Source: Nostoc indistinguendum CM1-VF10 (GTDB lineage Bacteria > Cyanobacteriota > Cyanobacteriia > Cyanobacteriales > Nostocaceae). Taken from it: a DNA stretch of 64,000 bases. Where the stretch lies: the NCBI GenBank assembly GCA_019359215.1, contig JAHHHS010000030.1, positions 1 through 64,000 on the forward strand. The letters run 5' to 3'. A program made the translations under genes and the position numbers. This document shows, one piece after another, positions 8,340 to 17,022 of the stretch. Below the pieces are notes generated by a model. It made no database searches and was not told where the DNA came from. It was given only the letters and a program-made list of their open reading frames with translations. The stretch's first letter is position 1. Every line of letters starts with the position of its first letter.

Positions 8340-10067
8340 ATGCTGGAACACGATGTGATTATTGTCGGGGGTGGATTGGCGGGATGTCGCGCTGCTGTGG
8401 AAATTGCCCGCACTGACCCTAATTTAAATATTGCTGTGGTTGCCAAAACCCACCCGATTCGTTCCCACTCGGTGGCAGCTCAAGGTGGTATGGCTGCGTC
8501 GCTGAAAAATGTTGATGCAGAAGATAGTTGGAAAGCACATGCTTTTGATACTGTCAAAGGTTCTGATTACTTGGCAGACCAGGACGCTGTGGCAATTCTT
8601 ACCCAGGAAGCACCAGATGTGGTAATCGACTTGGAACACATGGGCGTTTTGTTCTCTCGCTTACCTGATGGTCGCATTGCCCAACGGGCTTTTGGCGGAC
8701 ATTCCCACAATCGCACTTGCTACGCGGCTGATAAGACCGGTCACGCAATTTTGCACGAATTGGTTAACAATTTGCGGCGTTATGGGGTGCAAGTTTATGA
8801 AGAATGGTACGTAATGCGTCTCATTTTGGAAGAGAATGAGGCTAAGGGTGTGGTGATGTTCCATCTTTTGGATGGACATATCGAGGTAGTGCGGGCCAAG
8901 GCAGTGATGTTTGCCACAGGGGGCTATGGTCGCGTTTATAACACCACCTCTAATGATTACGCTTCTTCGGGTGATGGTTTGGCAATGACTGCGATCGCAG
9001 GTTTGCCTCTAGAAGATATGGAATTTGTCCAATTTCATCCCACTGGCTTATATCCGGTAGGGGTGCTGATTTCAGAAGCGGTACGGGGTGAAGGGGCGTA
9101 TCTGATTAATAGTGAAGGCGATCGCTTTATGGCGAACTATGCACCCAGTCGCATGGAACTAGCTCCTCGTGATATTACCTCACGAGCGATCGCTTACGAA
9201 ATTCGCGCCGGTCGTGGTATTCATCTCAACGGTAGTGCTGGCGGCCCCTTTGTCTATCTCGATCTACGCCACATGGGCAAAGAAAAAATTATGAGTCGCG
9301 TCCCCTTCTGTTGGGAAGAAGCACACCGTTTGGTAGGTGTTGACGCGGTAACTCAACCTATGCCAGTGCGCCCGACAATTCACTATTGTATGGGTGGTAT
9401 TCCAGTTAATACTGATGGGCAAGTCCGCAGTAGTGGTGATGGTTTAGTTGATGCCTTCTTTGCTGCTGGCGAAACATCCTGTGTTTCCGTACATGGGGCT
9501 AACCGTTTGGGGAGTAATTCTCTGCTGGAATGTGTCGTTTATGGCAAGAGAACCGGGGCTGCGATCGCGCAATTTGTGCAAAAACGTAAGTTGCCCTCTG
9601 TGGATGAGCAACGATATGTAACAGAAGCCCAGCAACAAATCCAAGCTTTGCTAGAACAACCAGGACAGTATCGCATTAACCAAGTTCGTCAAGCCTTCCA
9701 GGATTGTATGACTGATTACTGCGGTGTTTTCCGTACTGAGGAATTAATGAGTGAAGGGTTGCACAAATTAGAAGAAATACAACAGCGATATCCACAAATT
9801 TATTTAGATGACAAAGGTAGTTGCTGGAATACGGAACTTGTAGAAGCTTTAGAATTGCGAAGTTTGATGGTAGTGGGACAGACTATTTTGGCATCAGCTT
9901 TAAATCGCCAAGAGAGTCGTGGCGCTCATTTCCGCGAAGATTATTCCGAACGAGATGATGCTAACTTCCTCAAACACACAATGGCTTACTATTCACCTGC
10001 GGGAATTGACATTCAATATCGTCCGGTGGCGATTACTATGTTTGAGCCAAAAGAGCGGAAGTATTAA
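8340..10067 (+). CDS. sdhA: Succinate dehydrogenase/fumarate reductase flavoprotein subunit
   Basis: 575 residues, the size of SdhA/FrdA. VIIVGGGLAGCRAA is the FAD-binding Rossmann motif. THPIRSHSVAAQGG places His43 where the family attaches FAD covalently. FVQFHPTGLYPVG and the C-terminal GAHFREDYSERDD are further family signatures. It oxidises succinate to fumarate and, in cyanobacteria, feeds the thylakoid plastoquinone pool together with an SdhB iron-sulfur subunit. SdhB and membrane anchors are not encoded nearby, which is common in this phylum. ATG 8340 follows a gene-free 190-base leader. Confidence 0.95.
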   Translation: MLEHDVIIVGGGLAGCRAAVEIARTDPNLNIAVVAKTHPIRSHSVAAQGGMAASLKNVDAEDSWKAHAFDTVKGSDYLADQDAVAILTQEAPDVVIDLEHMGVLFSRLPDGRIAQRAFGGHSHNRTCYAADKTGHAILHELVNNLRRYGVQVYEEWYVMRLILEENEAKGVVMFHLLDGHIEVVRAKAVMFATGGYGRVYNTTSNDYASSGDGLAMTAIAGLPLEDMEFVQFHPTGLYPVGVLISEAVRGEGAYLINSEGDRFMANYAPSRMELAPRDITSRAIAYEIRAGRGIHLNGSAGGPFVYLDLRHMGKEKIMSRVPFCWEEAHRLVGVDAVTQPMPVRPTIHYCMGGIPVNTDGQVRSSGDGLVDAFFAAGETSCVSVHGANRLGSNSLLECVVYGKRTGAAIAQFVQKRKLPSVDEQRYVTEAQQQIQALLEQPGQYRINQVRQAFQDCMTDYCGVFRTEELMSEGLHKLEEIQQRYPQIYLDDKGSCWNTELVEALELRSLMVVGQTILASALNRQESRGAHFREDYSERDDANFLKHTMAYYSPAGIDIQYRPVAITMFEPKERKY

Positions 10068-10193
10068 ACTTTAGCTAAAGGGTGAAATAGAGAATTTCAT
10101 CCTTTATGAGTTTATTTTTTTCAGACAATTTGACAGAGTTTTTAACAATTAGACAAAGAAAATGTAGGTTGAATCATTCGACAAGAGTATTTG

Positions 10194-10313
10194 TAATACC
10201 AATTCCCTGTAAAGTTGCACATTATTCTAACCCCTCCCAACCTCCCTTTAGCAAAGGGAAGTGCCACAGGTGGTGTGGTTCTTTCTATATATCTTCATAA
10301 AGAATTGGTATTA
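10194..10313. mobile_element. MITE-like element, 120 bp
   Basis: TAATACCAATTC (10194-10205) is repeated in inverted orientation as GAATTGGTATTA (10302-10313). The similarity continues imperfectly inward (CCTGTAAAG versus TTTATGAAG). The interior holds a CCCCTCCCAACCTCCCTTT segment. There is no coding capacity and no clear target duplication. It lies in the 606-base gap between sdhA and por, which is otherwise without recognisable content. Confidence 0.6.
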
Positions 10314-10673
10314 GTAATCCTTGTTATTTTCAAAGCCAAATGTATTATTTGTAGCCTTATAAAACCTATTTGTATGTTGCTGAGTCACTTTGGCTTCTAT
10401 TATTCCTATGCCTAGAGTGACAAAACAGGGGTATCTTAAATATTAGCGCAAGAGTCTAAATAGCCATCCTTAAAAAATCGTGAAAATAATGTAGGATTGC
10501 TAGCTTTGTGTTTGGTAAATTCTGATCCACGAATCAATACGAGAGCAAGCAGTCAAGAGTAGTTATTATTTAGAGTGCGGGTTAGTTCAGCCTAATCCAG
10601 CATTGAAAAAGCTGGTGACAATGATGCCTCACTGGTGTGAGATCCTAGAGACAGTCAATGGAGGCTGAACACA

Positions 10674-11636
10674 ATGGAACAACATCGCAAGCCAACGGTT
10701 ATAATCACAGGTGCCTCTTCAGGAGTCGGTTTGTACGCTGCCAAGGCTCTTGCTGAAAGGGGATGGTACGTAGTAATGGCCTGTAGGGATATAGCGAAGG
10801 CTCAACTTGCAGCCCAATCTTTGGGAATCCCCCACCAGGGCAGTTACACCATCATGCATATCGATCTCGGTTCTTTGAATAGCGTTCGACAATTTGTAAA
10901 TAACTTCAGAGCAAGCGGTCACTCCCTAGACGCTTTGGTGTGCAACGCCGCAATTTATATGCCTTTGTTAAAAGAGCCACTACGAAGCCCAGAAGGCTAC
11001 GAGTTAACTGTCACCACAAATCACCTTGGACATTTCCTTTTGTGCAACCTGATGCTAGAGGATCTGAAGAAATCATCTTCAGAGCCAAGGCTGGTAATTT
11101 TGGGAACTGTCACCCACAATCCAGATGAACTGGGTGGCAAGATTCCGCCGCGTCCTGACTTGGGCGATTTGCAAGGCTTTGCAGAAGGATTTAAAGAGCC
11201 AATCTCGATGATTGATGGCAAGAAGTTTGAACCCGTCAAAGCTTACAAGGACAGCAAGGTTTGCAACGTGCTGACTATGCGGGAACTGCATCGGCGCTAT
11301 CACGAGTCAACTGGTATCGCCTTTAGCTCTCTCTATCCGGGATGTGTTGCAGAAACGCCACTATTTAGAAACCACTATCCTTTATTTCAGAAAATCTTCC
11401 CTTTATTCCAGAAGTACATTACTGGGGGATATGTGTCTCAGGAGTTGGCGGGAGAACGGGTTGCTGCGGTAGTTGCCGATCCTGAGTACAATCAATCTGG
11501 TGCTTATTGGAGCTGGGGAAATCGCCAAAAGAAAGATGGCAAGTCCTTTGTTCAAAAAGTCTCTCCTCAAGCCCGCGATGACGAAAAAGGCGATCGCATG
11601 TGGGAACTAAGCGCAAAGTTGGTTGGAATTGCGTGA
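10674..11636 (+). CDS. por: Light-dependent NADPH:protochlorophyllide oxidoreductase
   Basis: 320 residues of the short-chain dehydrogenase fold. VIITGASSGVGLYAAKALA binds NADPH, NAAIYMPL follows the central sheet, and KAYKDSKVCN carries the catalytic Tyr191-Lys195. The Cys-bearing segments and GCVAETPLFRNHYPLFQ are typical of POR rather than of generic SDRs. The enzyme reduces ring D of protochlorophyllide in light to chlorophyllide. It is single-gene, with a long leader back to the MITE at 10194. Confidence 0.96.
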   Translation: MEQHRKPTVIITGASSGVGLYAAKALAERGWYVVMACRDIAKAQLAAQSLGIPHQGSYTIMHIDLGSLNSVRQFVNNFRASGHSLDALVCNAAIYMPLLKEPLRSPEGYELTVTTNHLGHFLLCNLMLEDLKKSSSEPRLVILGTVTHNPDELGGKIPPRPDLGDLQGFAEGFKEPISMIDGKKFEPVKAYKDSKVCNVLTMRELHRRYHESTGIAFSSLYPGCVAETPLFRNHYPLFQKIFPLFQKYITGGYVSQELAGERVAAVVADPEYNQSGAYWSWGNRQKKDGKSFVQKVSPQARDDEKGDRMWELSAKLVGIA

Positions 11637-11905
11637 TGGAACGGGGTTTGGCCTTACCCTACACAGCTACTAGGTTACGCGGTTGTAGCGTGAAGTGAGT
11701 GTCTACAACAAACTCCTAAGCATTCTTTCATACTACAATCGCAATACATTTCCTTTGATCTGTCCATACCAGCCACAAATAATGAGTTTTTTCCTCAGTC
11801 AGCAGTAAAATCGGGCGGTATGTGTCACTTCATTTTCTGTACAGTTATAGCTCTCATTCCCTAATCTTGATTTCTACCCGAAAAAGATGTATAATTATCG
11901 TTGCA

Positions 11906-12020
11906 TTGAAGGGGAGTAGCTGCTGGCCAACAAAATGAAAGCCAGTACATCTGAATCAACATACTGGCGATGAGCCTGGTTCAGATGGCAAGTAATCAAT
12001 ATTTGAAAGCGAGACCTTCA
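11906..12020 (+). promoter_or_regulatory. yybP-ykoY family (Mn2+) riboswitch aptamer
   Basis: TTGAAGGGGAGTAGC at the 5' side carries the GGGGAGUAGC consensus of the yybP-ykoY motif. The basal P1 helix forms between TGAAGG (11907-11912) and CCTTCA (12015-12020). Between them, GCCAGTA/TACTGGC (11941-11947 and 11962-11968) and CATCTGAA/TTCAGATG can form inner helices. The downstream gene encodes a GDT1/UPF0016 membrane protein, one of the classes this riboswitch controls. The recognised consensus, P1 and gene context together make this a confident call, though the fold was not computed. Confidence 0.85.
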
Positions 12021-12061
12021 CTAAGTTCACACCGGAAAGTGTAAACTTGGTGAGGTCTTTT
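12012..12061 (+). terminator. Riboswitch expression platform: intrinsic terminator overlapping aptamer P1
   Basis: AGACCTTCACTAAGTTCACAC (12012-12032, two mismatches) pairs with the segment at 12039-12058 and is followed by TTTT. Its 5' arm includes the CCTTCA strand of aptamer P1, so aptamer folding and terminator folding exclude each other. Ligand binding should therefore favour read-through (an ON switch). Confidence 0.8.
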
Positions 12062-12088
12062 GGTTCTCATCAAGCTTCACATCGGTAA

Positions 12089-12733
12089 ATGATTCTTCAG
12101 GAGCTTGAGAGAGTGTTAACAGCTTTTACCGCAGGTTTATTATTAATAACAGTTTCAGAACTAGGCGATAAAACATTTTTTATTGCTGTAATTTTGGCAA
12201 TGCACCACTCGCGGCGGCTGGTATTTATAGGTGTTACAGCTGCTTTAGCAGCAATGACAATCCTTTCGGTGCTATTTGGACAAGCCGCATCTTTGTTGCC
12301 AAAAGTTTATATTCATTACGCTGAAATAGTTTTGTTTCTTGCCTTTGGTATCAAGCTGTTATATGACGCTAGTAAGATGTCTGGTGCTGCTTGTGATACA
12401 GAAGTTGTACAAGAGGCCGAAGCTGCGGTAAAAAAAGCAGATTTGGAGTTACCAAAGCAAAAGACTTCCTTAGCAATTATTATAGAAGCCTTTGTGTTGA
12501 CATTTATGGCAGAGTGGGGCGATCGCACCCAAATTGCCACCATTGCCCTGGCAGCAGGTAATAATCCAATTGGAGTGACAATAGGTGCAATTTTAGGACA
12601 TGCAATTTGTGCTGCGATCGCAGTTATCGGCGGCAAAATGATTGCCGGGCGCATTTCTGAGCGTCAACTCACCCTGATTGGTGGATGCCTGTTTTTGGTC
12701 TTTGGTATCCTTGCTGCCATTGAAGGAGCGTGA
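12089..12733 (+). CDS. GDT1/UPF0016 (TMEM165) family membrane protein, probable Mn2+ exporter
   Basis: 214 residues, strongly hydrophobic with about six helices in two homologous halves. Each half carries the family motif: SELGDKTFF (residues 23-31) and AEWGDRTQIA (about 140-149). Members transport Mn2+ and/or Ca2+; the cyanobacterial homologue Mnx exports Mn2+ from the cytoplasm. The yybP-ykoY riboswitch immediately upstream supports a Mn2+ role here. The loop between halves is acidic (EVVQEAEAAVKKADLELP). ATG 12089 lies 28 bases after the terminator T-run. Family is certain; ion specificity is inferred from the riboswitch and homologues. Confidence 0.92.
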   Translation: MILQELERVLTAFTAGLLLITVSELGDKTFFIAVILAMHHSRRLVFIGVTAALAAMTILSVLFGQAASLLPKVYIHYAEIVLFLAFGIKLLYDASKMSGAACDTEVVQEAEAAVKKADLELPKQKTSLAIIIEAFVLTFMAEWGDRTQIATIALAAGNNPIGVTIGAILGHAICAAIAVIGGKMIAGRISERQLTLIGGCLFLVFGILAAIEGA

Positions 12734-12734
12734 G

Positions 12735-12818
12735 GGGATAAGCAGGGGGAGCAGGGGGAGCGGGAGAAGAAAAACTATTAGTTTTTGCCCAATGCCCAAT
12801 GCCCAATGCCCAATGCCC
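12735..12818. repeat. Tandem repeats: AGCAGGGGG nonamers and GCCCAAT heptamers
   Basis: Between the convergent GDT1 and TPR genes lie about two units of AGCAGGGGG and then four to five units of GCCCAAT (from 12787). The same two repeat types recur around 28020, 26370, 33785 and 58025. Confidence 0.8.
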
Positions 12819-13712
12819 CTACTTCGGAGTACTTTCTAATGCGGGCGCGGGAGATGCAGCCGGATTAGGGATGGGGGAAGCCGTTGCTGCGTTCTTAATT
12901 TCATCTTTGTACTGAGCAGGTGCTAAAGCTGCGGCACTATCAAACAAAAGTTTTGCATCTGCGTCTTTGCCCTGTTGTTGCAGGAGCATCGCTTTGGCCA
13001 CAACAGGGCGAAAATCCTTGGGATCTTTTTTAATTGCCTGGTCATATACAGAGCTAGCTTGGGCATAGCTTTTCTGGGAAGCATGAACAGAACCTAACAA
13101 TACCTGCACGGCTACTGTATCTACACTTCCAGGCTGAATTGTATTTGCTTGAGCTGCCTTAGAGAGGGTTTCTTGTAATAAACCAATGGCTGCTTCCGGG
13201 CGTTGCTGACTTATCAACAGAGACACCATTCCTTGTAAAGCCTTCAAGTCGCCTGGTTTGGTGGACAAAATCGAGCGATATGCTTGAGCGGCTCCTTCGC
13301 GATCGCCTATTTGCTGTTTGGCTTGAGCCAATAGCACTGAATATTCTGACTGTTCAGGATTCAGCTTGGCTAGCTTTTCTAAAGGTTCAATAACAACTTG
13401 GATATCAGCTGGTTTAACCTCAGCTTTTTCTTTTTGACTCAATAGTTGTAGCCTCGCCTGCAATAAGCCCTTGAGTGCAGTTTGGTTTTCTGGTTCCCTT
13501 TGCAAAACCAGTTCATAACCCCGTACTTCGTCTTCCAGTTTTGATTTTTGGTCAGAGGAGGGCAAAGTGCCTCTAGTGCTAGCGGTATTCTGGTTTGAGG
13601 GTGGCGTATTATTAAATGCTCCAATTATGGGAATCACCGAAACACCCACAAAAGCAAGAATTGCCACCGCCAAGACGATTTGAACTATCCAACGATTGCG
13701 CGGTTGAGACAC
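12819..13712 (-). CDS. Membrane-anchored tetratricopeptide repeat protein
   Basis: The preferred start is GTG at 13712 with CAGGAGA 12 bases upstream (297 residues). An ATG at 13802 would add 30 unconvincing residues. One N-terminal membrane helix (WIVQIVLAVAILAFVGVSVIPII) is followed by a Ser/Asn linker, then helical TPR units from about residue 65, including LKGLLQARLQLL, AAQAYRSILSTKPGDLKALQ and ASSVYDQAIKKDPKDFRPV. The tail is Pro/Ala-rich. TPRs mediate protein-protein contacts; the partner is unknown. The domain faces the cytoplasm or the lumen depending on topology, which cannot be decided here. Confidence 0.85.
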   Translation of the reverse strand: MSQPRNRWIVQIVLAVAILAFVGVSVIPIIGAFNNTPPSNQNTASTRGTLPSSDQKSKLEDEVRGYELVLQREPENQTALKGLLQARLQLLSQKEKAEVKPADIQVVIEPLEKLAKLNPEQSEYSVLLAQAKQQIGDREGAAQAYRSILSTKPGDLKALQGMVSLLISQQRPEAAIGLLQETLSKAAQANTIQPGSVDTVAVQVLLGSVHASQKSYAQASSVYDQAIKKDPKDFRPVVAKAMLLQQQGKDADAKLLFDSAAALAPAQYKDEIKNAATASPIPNPAASPAPALESTPK

Positions 13713-13908
13713 AGTTTTGTCTTTCTCCTGAACTCTAATGACATTATCATTTACACAAATCGTAAAGTTAAAAATTTCCAAAACTTTGCGGAATACCGCC
13801 AATTGCCTGTGAATTTTATAACAATTAACTATTTACACTGCTAAAGTAAGTGATGACTTTAGGAGGAGCCATCAGAATTGGACCTATGATATGCTTCCGA
13901 AACTAGTG

Positions 13909-13961
13909 TAAAGGCGCTAAATTACACGTTTAGTGTTTATACACTCAATTTAGCGCCTTTA
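13909..13961. repeat. Perfect 15-bp inverted repeat with nested hairpin in a divergent promoter region
   Basis: TAAAGGCGCTAAATT (13909-13923) pairs perfectly with AATTTAGCGCCTTTA (13947-13961). The 23-base loop itself contains AGTGT...ACACT. It lies between the divergent TPR and 14091 genes and lacks a T-run on either side, so it may be an operator, an RNA leader structure or a small palindromic repeat rather than a terminator. Confidence 0.6.
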
Positions 13962-14090
13962 GTATTGTATAGAGCAACTTGGTGTGACTTTGTGAAAAGC
14001 AAATATACTTTCATCAGTCGCACAAATGCTCTTTTCAGCTGCCTTTGTAAAATCCCACAATGGGATGTGTCTCCGCCGCAAGGAGTTTTT

Positions 14091-15113
14091 ATGAATTCCG
14101 ACCTGATGCCGTTGCCTGAATCCTCTAATTCTTCTGCCTCTAACCAGGGCCCAATTAAAACAGGGGCAGCCGCTAATGTTCATGTAGCAGCCCAGCCCTC
14201 TAAACTTGAAAATTTGCCTGTTAACCCCAGCGAAACTGACTCAAATGGGAACTTGGTTAATCGACAACAACCGATTCCGCCTCCCAGTGAACCGATGCAG
14301 TACCGAGCGATCGGCTTAGTCCGGGGTCGCTATCATGCTAGCAGCGAACAATTTACTCAAGGTACGCTGCTGACCACAGATGGTGTAGAACTCAATGCCG
14401 TCCTCCTAGGCCGGATTATGAGCTTAGTCAAGAATCACCTAGATTTAGAAAAAGAACACTTGTGGGTAGTATATCCACGTACAAGACAAGAGAATGATAC
14501 CTTGCACATCCAAATCGTCGGAGTTTGGGAGCCAGAAAATCTGGCTAAAAACTCAACAGATGAGGATGAGTCGGACTTGGACTTGCAAGAGTTACAGACA
14601 ACCGATGATGGCTTATCGGAAAACTCTGAATTAAGTACAATTGCAACGATCCCCTCATCAGAAGTAGCAGATGGTGGTTTTTCTGTTCGTGGTGAGGTAG
14701 TATACCAGTCTTTTGACGCTAAGAGCTTAGTAGTCAAAATTAGGCAGGCTGCACGCAAACCAACTGAGAAACCCAAGTATTTTAAGTTGAAATTGAGGGG
14801 TGTGCTGACCACCAAAGCTGTAGGAAAGTTCTGGGATTTCCAAGCCAAGCGAGAAGCTGACGTTTTGATAGTAGAAAAAGCTGAAGCGATCGCTGACTTG
14901 CCCAAAAAACGCAAACCACCGTTCAAAGGTGGCCCTCGTGCTGGCGGTGGCGGTGCTGGTGGCAGAAAACCATTCCCTCCCAGACGCAGTGGCGAAACCC
15001 CACGTCCTATCAAGAAAACAGGCGTAAGCAGCGACCCTTCTGTAGTGTCAAAACCTATACCAAAAACGCCCGCTCCTAAACCTATCAAGCGACCGAAACC
15101 GACTCAAGAATAA
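14091..15113 (+). CDS. Conserved-hypothetical cyanobacterial protein with basic Pro/Gly-rich tail
   Basis: The start is set by AAGGAG placed five bases before ATG 14091, giving 340 residues; the open frame extends further upstream but looks non-coding. Residues 1-60 are Ser/Asn/Pro-rich. Residues 64-130 form a compact beta-rich segment (AIGLVRGRYHASSEQFTQGTL). A second such region (GGFSVRGEVVYQSFDAKS) starts near 195, after an acidic linker (DEDESDLDLQEL). The last 70 residues are Lys/Pro/Gly/Arg-rich and could bind nucleic acid. I recognise the type from cyanobacterial genomes but know no function. It may form two OB-like domains; this is a guess from the strand pattern. Confidence 0.75.
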   Translation: MNSDLMPLPESSNSSASNQGPIKTGAAANVHVAAQPSKLENLPVNPSETDSNGNLVNRQQPIPPPSEPMQYRAIGLVRGRYHASSEQFTQGTLLTTDGVELNAVLLGRIMSLVKNHLDLEKEHLWVVYPRTRQENDTLHIQIVGVWEPENLAKNSTDEDESDLDLQELQTTDDGLSENSELSTIATIPSSEVADGGFSVRGEVVYQSFDAKSLVVKIRQAARKPTEKPKYFKLKLRGVLTTKAVGKFWDFQAKREADVLIVEKAEAIADLPKKRKPPFKGGPRAGGGGAGGRKPFPPRRSGETPRPIKKTGVSSDPSVVSKPIPKTPAPKPIKRPKPTQE

Positions 15114-15185
15114 AGTATGGGGAGCAGGGGGAGATGAGGGAGTAGGGGAAAGGGAAGTAAATTCCTCCTCATCCTCCTCATCCCC

Positions 15186-16355
15186 TCAAAAATCCGTCCG
15201 ACGGTCTTGGGGTAAAAAAGATCGCTCCATCGGAATTGGGGAAACTGGTTCTGTGAGGGTAAACGTTCCTGCTTCGATCCACTTTTTCAACTCTAGGGCG
15301 ACTTGCCTAGAAAAAAACAAACTCGCTAAGGGGGCAGAGCGTATAGCTTTGCCCTCAATAGTTATCCGCCCAGATTTGAGTTGGGCGTAACTCACCAAAC
15401 CAAAGGTGGGACGGACGCGCCGAGGAATGGAAAAATCCACTATTGGGGCTACTAAGTCTTTATCCTGCACGGCACAGTGTTCAACTACTTGTTCATTTAA
15501 TACAGGTAGTGGTACACCAACGCCTAACATTAATGAGGGGCCATAGCTTTTGAAGTAACAACCCCGCACCCAATTAGCATCCATTTGTTTGGCATCACCG
15601 ATTAAAGCTAAAGTGGCGGAAGGCCCAATCGGTGTACGATTAGCTAAACGCTTTTGTAAAGGGAAGTGCTGAGTGCCTTCCCAGGCGACATAGCCAATAC
15701 CGCCGCCTAAAAAAATTCGAGTCCCTATACCAACGAGTTGTAAATCGGGATCGTTGAGTAAGGGGGAAATAGCACCGGGGTTAGAGTAAACTGCATTCCC
15801 TAAACGCGGTTGTAAAGGGCCGAGATATGTGAAGAGAGGGCGATCGCCACCATTTACACCAACAATAAAATTTTGATACAGATTGCGCGGATTGAATAAA
15901 TAAAACTGATTAATCGTTTCATTGGTAATTGTAGTTTCAAAAGTTGCTCTGGGATAACAATCTGTTACTTGTCCTTGCGCTTTTACATGTATAGGTTTAC
16001 CAACGATCAAATCTTCGATTACATGACCGCCGCCACGTTCTCTGACTTCTTCCCCGTCCGTCGTCTCTACAGCAGAACTCGCACCTAAATATAAATCTAC
16101 TGCCCCAAAACCAGAGTATGCTGGCACGCCATCTAACCAGCATCGGCGAATTTTTATCGGAGGATCAGTGTGTCCGAGATTGATAATTGCACCACTTGAT
16201 TCCATCGGCTCAAATGTGCCAGTGGTAATTACATCAACTTCTTTAGCAGCTTTAGTAACACCGATTTCTACAACTCGTGCTTTTAATTCTTCAACTGTCA
16301 ACACTACCGCACGTTGGCGGCTGATTTTCTCGTTAATTTCTGCAATTGTTCGCAT
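15186..16355 (-). CDS. DUF39 homocysteine-biosynthesis protein (HcyBio family)
   Basis: 389 residues from ATG 16355 (MRTIAEINEKISRQRAVV); an earlier ATG at 16454 would add 33 residues unlike the family. Diagnostic stretches are VDVITTGTFEPMESSGAI, GHTDPPIKIRRCWLDGVPAY and VAWEGTQHFP. In methanogens the DUF39 family takes part in making homocysteine from aspartate semialdehyde and sulfide. Cyanobacterial homologues are assigned to the same step by similarity. It lies just downstream of metK on the same strand (570 bases apart with a MITE between), and hom is 6 kb away, so the area is enriched in methionine-pathway genes. The function in this organism is inferred. Confidence 0.85.
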   Translation of the reverse strand: MRTIAEINEKISRQRAVVLTVEELKARVVEIGVTKAAKEVDVITTGTFEPMESSGAIINLGHTDPPIKIRRCWLDGVPAYSGFGAVDLYLGASSAVETTDGEEVRERGGGHVIEDLIVGKPIHVKAQGQVTDCYPRATFETTITNETINQFYLFNPRNLYQNFIVGVNGGDRPLFTYLGPLQPRLGNAVYSNPGAISPLLNDPDLQLVGIGTRIFLGGGIGYVAWEGTQHFPLQKRLANRTPIGPSATLALIGDAKQMDANWVRGCYFKSYGPSLMLGVGVPLPVLNEQVVEHCAVQDKDLVAPIVDFSIPRRVRPTFGLVSYAQLKSGRITIEGKAIRSAPLASLFFSRQVALELKKWIEAGTFTLTEPVSPIPMERSFLPQDRRTDF

Positions 16356-16752
16356 TTTATCAGTGCTAGTGCTTCCTGCTGTCTTCCTTTTTGAAGGATA
16401 TCTTGATAAATCACAGACTCTTGCATAATTTTCTATCGAAATAGTTCCCGCCAATCTCTATGCGACAGCTTAACACCCCGGATAGGGTTAAAATTCTCCT
16501 AAAAAATAATTCAAAATTTATTTGTATTATTCAGATGGAAAAAAGTTCTTTAACTTGAAGGTAATTAAACAATATTTATATCAACAATCAACCAATTGCA
16601 ATAAACGAGTAAGACGCAATCAGAGAAGCAGCGATCGCACCTTGGTACAATCCTAAAGTAATTGGTAGTTCAGAGTCCGGGCTATGACTCGCTACACGCT
16701 ATTGGCGCTACCACAACAGGCATTTCGCGGGATTGGTATCCCAGTTATTGGC

Positions 16753-16898
16753 TTATAGCGGTTCTCAGTTGAGTGCGGTACAGACCTAACCCCTTCCCTA
16801 CATAGCTTTAGGGTAAGATTCAAAGCCTCTTTCTTAAAAGCAGAGAAGAATGGAAGTGAGGTCAAAAATGTACTGCACCCAAGCGATAACCGCTATAA
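16753..16898. mobile_element. MITE-like element, 146 bp, with imperfect 30-bp terminal repeats
   Basis: The left end TTATAGCGGTT (16753-16763) and the right end AACCGCTATAA (16888-16898) are perfect. The repeat continues inward so that 25 of 30 positions match, ending in GTACA on both sides. There is no coding capacity. It sits in the 667-base gap between metK and the DUF39 gene; the rest of that gap shows only HIP1 octamers. Confidence 0.7.
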
Positions 16899-17022
16899 AA
16901 CCGTAATATGATTAATTTCGGCTTTTGTGCAACAGTTGAAATATAAATGAGGGTATAAGCAACTTTATAAATTGCCTATACCCTCAAAGATATAAACTAA
17001 GTTTTTGTAGTAGCGTATAAGT

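Noticed and set aside
12316..12654. 112-residue minus-strand frame over the GDT1-family gene
   Set aside because: Antisense shadow of a gene with both ELGDKT and EWGDRT motifs.
14435..15088. 217-residue minus-strand open frame
   Set aside because: Antisense to the 14091 gene; its Pro/Gly-rich composition mirrors the Gly/Pro-rich tail of that gene, which has a good ribosome site.
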